A stretch of DNA of 64,000 bases from Phytobacter massiliensis JC163. GTDB lineage: Bacteria > Pseudomonadota > Gammaproteobacteria > Enterobacterales > Enterobacteriaceae. A program made the position numbers and the translations under genes. Below, in pieces: positions 59,189-64,000 of this stretch. The notes under the pieces were generated by a model that saw only the letters and a list, made by a program, of their open reading frames with translations, was not told the DNA's origin and did not search any database. The stretch lies in the NCBI RefSeq assembly GCF_000321045.1, contig NZ_HE578945.1:1382832-1446831 (forward strand), given 5' to 3'. Positions within the stretch are counted from its first letter, which is position 1, and each line of letters opens with the position of its first letter.

Positions 59189-61051
59189 ATGAATAACCGC
59201 ACGAAGTTAATCACCTTAGTGATTGCTGCAACGGCAAATTCCGCCTGGGCATGTAATAACTTCGAAGATTGTAAAGTGTCGCTTGAAAGCTACCGGCAGT
59301 TTATGGGTACAGCGCAGGCGGAAACGGAGTTTCAACGGCTGGGTTTACCGGCAACCATGCGATCGGATGTGGAGGGTATGCTGAAGGATAGGGCCGACAC
59401 CGGACTGATCTATCAGAAATTCTGGAACAGCAGCCAGACTCCTGCCGCCCTCCCCCTGGCCACGCCACAGCCAGAGTATGTTGAAAAACCGGTCTATCAG
59501 CAGGATAAACAACAGCAAATAGCCGGCGATGCCAGGCAGGATCACGACATTGAAACAGTGAGGGATCACACGAATGCCATAGGGACAGCGCTGAACAATC
59601 GCATCGTGAACCTTAACGGCAAAGTGGAAACCGTAAAAGCCGACGTTGCCGCCAATACCACTGCGATTAAAGACGCCACAGCCCACACCGACGCCGTCGG
59701 TACTGCCCTGAACAGCCGTATCGTGAACCTCAATGGCAAAGTGGAAACGGTGAAGGCTGACGTTGCCGCCAATACCACTGCGATTAAAGACGCCACTGCC
59801 CACACCGACGCCGTCGGCACCGCCGTGAACAGCCGTATCGACAGCACCCGTCAGTCGGTTAATCAGGTAAAAGCGAGCGTGCAGACTTTAGCTAAAGATA
59901 CCGACTCTCGCTTTGCCGATACGGCCGAGCGCCTGCGCGGCCAGACAGATAAAATTGACGGTGTCGCGCATGATGTTAATGAGGCTAATCGCCACACCGA
60001 CGCCGTCGGCACCGCCCTGAACAGCCGTATCGTGAACCTCAACGGCAAAGTGGAGACGGTGAAAGCTGACGTAGCCGCCAATACCAACGCGATTAAAGAC
60101 GCCACTGCCCACACTGACGCCGTCGGCACCGCCCTGAACAGCCGTATCGACAGCACCCGTCAGTCGGTTAATCAGGTAAAAGAGAGCGTGCAGACTTTAG
60201 CTAAAGATACCGACTCTCGCTTTGCCGATAGCGCCAGCCAGATTGCCGCCACCGCGAAAACCATCGCAGAAAATAAGGCGGAGCAAAACAACAAGGATGA
60301 CGCGCAGGATCATGCGGTTAAGACAGCCAGCGACAAAGCCAGCCAGGCGCAAAGCGATGCGCAAAACGCAACGGCTATCGCGACGGTTGCCGAAGGCGTC
60401 GCCCACCGGCTGGATAATGCCAGTAACCCGCGTTACCAGAGCATGGTCGCCGCCCGTCAACAGGCTATTGAAGCCAGTGTGCCAGCAGAGATCCCCACTC
60501 CGACGCCAGCTGTTCTGAACGCCAGAGTCGCCGGCAACAGCAATGACAGCGCCACAACGACGATCGTTAAAGAGGAAGTAGACCCGGCCACCCGTCAGCA
60601 GGTGAATGACAACCGTACGACGATTCAGCAACACACCACCGAGATCGCGGCCAACAGCGGCGCTATTCGTGAAGTGCGCCAGCAGCAGACGGCCACCGGC
60701 GAATATGTGCAGCAGATGGATCAGGTTGTTCACCAGCACAGCGCGACGCTTAACCAGCACAGCGCGCAAATCAACGAGAACAGCAAGCGCATCGACCATA
60801 ACAGCAAAGAGATCGCCAGCACCAAACAGGACCTGAAACGTGGCCTGAACAATGCTGCGGCCATGACGTCGCTGCACTATCACTCTGACAACGCCTGGGC
60901 ATTGAGTACAGGGACCAGCAACGGCGACGGCGCAGCGCTGGCGGCAGGCGTGCAAAAGGGCCTGACAGAGCACATGGCCGTGAACGTTCAGGCATCAAGC
61001 TCCTTCGACAGCGGCTGGATGGCCGGCGTCGGCCTAAGCGGTGACTTCTGA
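59189..61051 (+). CDS. Trimeric autotransporter adhesin (YadA-like), coiled-coil repeat type
   Basis: A 620-residue outer-membrane protein with a signal peptide (cleavage after SAWA, about residue 21), a short N-terminal domain (about 22-110), a long coiled-coil stalk built of repeats (about 127-350) and further coiled coil. The C-terminal YadA-type anchor of four beta strands (about 555-620) contains AMTSLHYHSDNAWALSTG and ends VGLSGDF with a terminal Phe. There is no recognisable YadA head, so it is a stalk-only type. The next gene encodes a lipoprotein with a 28-bp gap, suggesting an operon. E. coli K-12 has no such gene beside pfkB. Confidence 0.88.
   Translation: MNNRTKLITLVIAATANSAWACNNFEDCKVSLESYRQFMGTAQAETEFQRLGLPATMRSDVEGMLKDRADTGLIYQKFWNSSQTPAALPLATPQPEYVEKPVYQQDKQQQIAGDARQDHDIETVRDHTNAIGTALNNRIVNLNGKVETVKADVAANTTAIKDATAHTDAVGTALNSRIVNLNGKVETVKADVAANTTAIKDATAHTDAVGTAVNSRIDSTRQSVNQVKASVQTLAKDTDSRFADTAERLRGQTDKIDGVAHDVNEANRHTDAVGTALNSRIVNLNGKVETVKADVAANTNAIKDATAHTDAVGTALNSRIDSTRQSVNQVKESVQTLAKDTDSRFADSASQIAATAKTIAENKAEQNNKDDAQDHAVKTASDKASQAQSDAQNATAIATVAEGVAHRLDNASNPRYQSMVAARQQAIEASVPAEIPTPTPAVLNARVAGNSNDSATTTIVKEEVDPATRQQVNDNRTTIQQHTTEIAANSGAIREVRQQQTATGEYVQQMDQVVHQHSATLNQHSAQINENSKRIDHNSKEIASTKQDLKRGLNNAAAMTSLHYHSDNAWALSTGTSNGDGAALAAGVQKGLTEHMAVNVQASSSFDSGWMAGVGLSGDF
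59567..60230 (+). repeat. Near-identical 117-bp coding repeats in the adhesin stalk
   Basis: Units of 39 residues (HTDAVGTALNSRIVNLNGKV...) start at about 59567, 59684 and 59993; related units of a second type (SRIDSTRQSVNQVKASVQTL) follow at about 59801 and 60110. DNA identity between copies is very high, so copy number could change by recombination or slippage. Confidence 0.85.
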
Positions 61052-61079
61052 TAGCCCTTTAAATTACCAGGAAAAGATC

Positions 61080-61487
61080 ATGAAAAAAGCTGTACTGCTG
61101 ATAGTCACCACCCTTGCGGGGTTAGCTGGCTGCCAGTCTCCGTCATCGCGGATCGCCCAGTGTGAGGCTCAGGGTATTTCACGGGATACCTGTTATCTCG
61201 CCGAGCAAAATCGACAAAATACCTTTAATGCAGCGGCAGAAAAGCAGGCGTTAGAAAACGCAGCGCAGCTTGCCCAGGCCGCTCATAAACAGACTTATCG
61301 CGGCTTTGGCGTAACGGTCGTCAAAAGCGGCGACTGGGTGACGGTAGAGGGCAAGCCAGCGGTAGTTGAGGAAAAAAACGCCGACGCTGTCGTTTACAGC
61401 CAGGGAATTTATCACGTCATTTTCTATGCCACTGGAAAAGTCGCCCTGATGACTAACGGCCAGTTCAGCGGCTATTTGAAAAAATAG
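61080..61487 (+). CDS. Predicted lipoprotein partner of the autotransporter
   Basis: ATG 61080 (AGGAAAAGATC before it) gives 135 residues with lipobox LAGLAGC (Cys18), hence an exported lipoprotein. The mature part starts with a Cys-containing charged helix (QCEAQGISRDTCYLAEQNRQ) and ends in a beta-rich domain (GVTVVKSGDWVTVEGKPAVV). Not recognised. Some trimeric autotransporters need a dedicated lipoprotein (for example SadB for Salmonella SadA), so a helper role is plausible from position only. Confidence 0.75.
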   Translation: MKKAVLLIVTTLAGLAGCQSPSSRIAQCEAQGISRDTCYLAEQNRQNTFNAAAEKQALENAAQLAQAAHKQTYRGFGVTVVKSGDWVTVEGKPAVVEEKNADAVVYSQGIYHVIFYATGKVALMTNGQFSGYLKK

Positions 61488-61545
61488 GTTAAAGCGCGCG
61501 GCCAGCCGTTTACCTCTATCGGCTGGCCGCCAGAAAGGTACTTAT

Positions 61546-61821
61546 ATGTTCATGTTTACCCTTTTCACCATTATCACCCTGCTCTGCGGTTATATTGTTA
61601 AATTAAAAAAGGCCATTGGCTCATATAAAAAACTGAATGCGGAACTTCACGACCGCTACAGCCTGCTCTGGACAGACTATCTGCGAAGAGGCAAAAGGAT
61701 CACCCTGTATGAATCAGGCCTGTCAAAGGAAGAGGTCGACACGCTGGAGCGCAGAGTGCAGTGCAATCTGTCCCGCAAAGTCACGGCGGAAAGACTTAGC
61801 GAAGTGAAAGTCAACCTGTAA
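61546..61821 (+). CDS. Small single-pass membrane protein
   Basis: A 91-residue protein with an N-terminal membrane segment (MFMFTLFTIITLLCGYIVKL) and a basic cytoplasmic or periplasmic tail (YLRRGKRITLYESGLSKEEV). Not recognised. It lies 58 bp after the lipoprotein gene, with an inverted repeat GGCCAGCCG/CGGCTGGCC between them that has no T-run, so co-transcription remains possible. The 186 bp after it show no gene. Confidence 0.65.
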   Translation: MFMFTLFTIITLLCGYIVKLKKAIGSYKKLNAELHDRYSLLWTDYLRRGKRITLYESGLSKEEVDTLERRVQCNLSRKVTAERLSEVKVNL

Positions 61822-62007
61822 AACTCACGGTTCCGTATCGCCAAGGACAAACAGTGGTGAGTGAGTGCAGCCAACGCACATGCAACTTGAAGTATGACGG
61901 GTATATTTGTCTGCGATAAGACTGATGCATAGTGCTTAACAAGAAGAGATGTTACACTTTATGGTTTCTGAGTTAGCCAGGATGACGCCTGTCCGGAAAC
62001 CGACACT

Positions 62008-62862
62008 ATGGAACATATATTTTTTGAATATCCTTCATTAAAGCCTGGTGTGCCTGATGTTCAAACACTGATGCAAGTTATCCGTTCATCGAAAGACACC
62101 TGGTTTGTGATTGGCGATGAAGTGACTGATTTTGTTAAAAAAGCGCTTATCGTCAACACCACGATTATTAGCTTTAAAAATTGCAAATTTGCGTTTGAGA
62201 ACGGCGCTTACTTTGTGGAGTTCGATGCCAAAGGCAAGTCTAAACAGTACACTGAAAAGCCAGACTGGTTTATCACCCCTGCCGAGTTTGCCCGCACACA
62301 ATGGCTGGTCAACCACAACCTTGCAGACGTAAAGGCTACTGAATTTATCAAAATTCTGATGACTTACTCGCTGAAAGAGCGCAGAAGCCATTGTGATTTA
62401 TTGTTCGGTCTCGATCTGCAAAAAACAGGCGGCGCCTCTTCAACGCCGGATAGCAAAACCGTTCGCACGGGCAACCGAGGCGGTAAAACAACGAAGCCCA
62501 AAGTGTTTGAAATGGGCTCATTTGAGCTTTTCGAACAGTTTTTCTCCCGCATGAAAGCCGCAGTGGCAGAAAATAAATTCCCTACCCTGCAGGTGCTTAC
62601 CGGGATGGAAGATCTGACGCGCGCCCCGGGCAATCTGAAACAGGGCGTCAGAACCTGGTTTAAAGCTATCACCGGCGATTTACCGCCTAACAACAAGCGC
62701 GTTGACGCGGGCAATGCGGAACTGTTTTGCGCACCGATTCGCGCGCAGATCGAAGAGATCGAAAAGATCGGTCTGGAAAATTATTACCAGGCCCTCTCCC
62801 AGGCCGTGCATCAGGCAGGCGACGCCTACATTTCTGAATTCACTTTCCGCTACCCCCGGTAA
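62008..62862 (+). CDS. Hypothetical protein (284 aa) between the adhesin locus and pfkB
   Basis: A soluble 284-residue protein I do not recognise. The first 100 residues look like a beta/alpha domain (KDTWFVIGDEVTDFVKKALI), followed by a polar linker (GGASSTPDSKTVRTGNRGGK) and a helical C-terminal half ending AYISEFTFRYPR. No signal peptide. The hairpin GCCCCGC/GCGGGGC directly downstream (62869-62886) has no clear T-run. It may be a cytoplasmic accessory gene unrelated to the adhesin. Confidence 0.7.
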   Translation: MEHIFFEYPSLKPGVPDVQTLMQVIRSSKDTWFVIGDEVTDFVKKALIVNTTIISFKNCKFAFENGAYFVEFDAKGKSKQYTEKPDWFITPAEFARTQWLVNHNLADVKATEFIKILMTYSLKERRSHCDLLFGLDLQKTGGASSTPDSKTVRTGNRGGKTTKPKVFEMGSFELFEQFFSRMKAAVAENKFPTLQVLTGMEDLTRAPGNLKQGVRTWFKAITGDLPPNNKRVDAGNAELFCAPIRAQIEEIEKIGLENYYQALSQAVHQAGDAYISEFTFRYPR

Positions 62863-63024
62863 CCACGCCCCGCCGCTGCGGGGCCACCTCTTACCTGACT
62901 TTACATATCTCAACTCGCACTGCGTCCGTTGTTAGAGTAAAAAAAGAAGCCGTATTATTTACCTGCGTTGCCTTCTGGCCCGCAGGTGCCAGGCTTATGA
63001 CAATCACAGTAAAAGGAGGTCATT

Positions 63025-63957
63025 ATGGTACCGGTTTACACGCTGACGCTGGCCCCGTCTCTCGACAGCGCGACGCTGACGCCGCAAATTTATCCCGAAG
63101 GTAAACTTCGCTGTAGCACGCCGGTCTTTGAACCCGGCGGCGGCGGTATCAACGTTGCTCGCGCAATCGCCCACCTGGGGGGCAAAGCGACCGCGATCTT
63201 CCCGGCAGGCGGCGCAACCGGGGAACACCTTACCGCGTTACTCGCCGATGAACACGTCCCCACGCTTGCTATCGAAACCCGCGACTGGACCCGGCAGAAC
63301 CTGCATGTACATGTGAAGGCAAGCGGGGAACAGTATCGCTTCGTGATGCCCGGCGCCGCCCTCACCGCGGATGAGTTTCGTCAGCTGGAAGAGAAAGTGC
63401 TCGCCATTGAGAGCGGCGCGATTCTGGTCATCAGCGGCAGCCTGCCGCCGGGCGTCGAGCTCAGCAAACTGACCCAACTGGTGAAAGCCGCCCAGCAGCG
63501 CGGCCTGCGCTGCATTATCGACAGCTCCGGCGAGGCGCTCGCTGCCGCGCTGGACATCGGCGATATTGAACTGGTGAAACCCAACCAGAAAGAGCTGAGC
63601 GCGCTGGTGGGTCGTGAACTTACCCAGCCCGACGATGTACGCAACGCCGCACGACAAATTGTCGCAGAGGGCAAAGCGCGCCGGGTTGTCGTCTCCCTGG
63701 GGCCGCAGGGCGCACTGGGCGTGGACGCTGAAAGCTGCGTGCAGGTTGTGCCGCCGCCGATGAAAAGCCAGAGTACCGTTGGTGCAGGTGACAGCATGGT
63801 CGGCGCGATGACCATGAAGCTGGCCGAGGGCGCCCCGCTGGCGGATATGGTGCAGTTTGGCGTCGCCGCCGGTAGCGCCGCGACCATCAATCAGGGCACC
63901 CGGCTCTGTTCCCTTGAAGACACGCAAAAGATCTACAGCTATTTACGCAACCATTAA
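63025..63957 (+). CDS. pfkB: 6-phosphofructokinase II
   Basis: The minor phosphofructokinase of the ribokinase/PfkB family (310 residues; E. coli 309). The first PfkB signature is FEPGGGGINVARAIAHLGGK (about residues 36-55). The second, with the catalytic aspartate, is STVGAGDSMVGAMTMKLAEG. A good AAAGGAGG ribosome site precedes ATG 63025. A short hairpin CCTCGCC/GGCGAGG lies downstream near the window end. Confidence 0.97.
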   Translation: MVPVYTLTLAPSLDSATLTPQIYPEGKLRCSTPVFEPGGGGINVARAIAHLGGKATAIFPAGGATGEHLTALLADEHVPTLAIETRDWTRQNLHVHVKASGEQYRFVMPGAALTADEFRQLEEKVLAIESGAILVISGSLPPGVELSKLTQLVKAAQQRGLRCIIDSSGEALAAALDIGDIELVKPNQKELSALVGRELTQPDDVRNAARQIVAEGKARRVVVSLGPQGALGVDAESCVQVVPPPMKSQSTVGAGDSMVGAMTMKLAEGAPLADMVQFGVAAGSAATINQGTRLCSLEDTQKIYSYLRNH

Positions 63958-64000
63958 CCCCTACCCCTCGCCATGACGGCGAGGGCCGCCACCCCACCGG

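Overview
The window is enterobacterial chromosome (order Enterobacterales, family Enterobacteriaceae). Gene content and order closely follow the Escherichia coli purR to pfkB segment: ydhP, ynhF, purR, punR, punC, cfa, ribE, mdtK, two tRNA-Val, pykF, lpp, ldtE, sufESDCBA, menI, ydiJ, ydiK, rprA, ppsA, ppsR, aroH, hemP, selO, ydiV, nlpC, btuDEC, ihfA, pheTSM, rplT, rpmI, infC, thrS, ydiY, pfkB. The proteins are not E. coli versions, and extra genes are interleaved, so a relative such as Enterobacter, Kosakonia, Klebsiella or a neighbouring genus is likely. I cannot fix the genus from sequence alone.

Layout. 1-8400: purine regulators and transport, membrane cyclopropanation, riboflavin synthase, a MATE pump. 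8500-11000: tandem tRNA-Val(GAC), then an MFS transporter and a histidinol-phosphatase-like enzyme absent from this spot in E. coli. 11400-20100: pykF, lpp, an L,D-transpeptidase, and the Suf Fe-S assembly operon behind a Fur-type site. 20400-27100: zinT under a Zur-type operator, lpxP, menI-ydiJ, ydiK. 27289-37228: an AT-rich accessory region inserted in the small RNA gene rprA. 37300-55800: a lipoprotein, ppsA/ppsR, aroH, hemP, selO, ydiV, nlpC, btuDEC, ihfA, then the translation cluster pheMST, infC-rpmI-rplT and thrS. 56000-64000: fumD, an orphan flagellin with a sigma-28 promoter, ydiY, a trimeric autotransporter locus and pfkB.

The most unusual part is the rprA island. The complete RprA RNA gene lies at its left edge (27289-27394). 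A perfect 69-bp copy of its 3' part recurs at 35392-35460, and a 30-bp terminator copy at 37199-37228, which looks like two elements accreted in tandem at the same site. Element 1 carries a phage tape-measure protein, a probable tail chaperone with a reading-frame break, small regulators (ribbon-helix-helix and Ner-like), secreted or lipoprotein cargo, a GGTGAAT iteron array and a 55-bp repeat pair. I see no integrase, capsid, portal or terminase gene. Element 2 holds small, partly broken genes.

Several genes are interrupted by one-base changes in homopolymers: the MFS gene near 9690, ppsR near 41475 and rpmI near 53150. Correcting one base restores the normal family length for ppsR and rpmI and a full-size MFS protein. 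Because a truncated L35 is hard to tolerate, sequence or assembly error is a serious explanation, and other frame breaks in the window should be read with that in mind.
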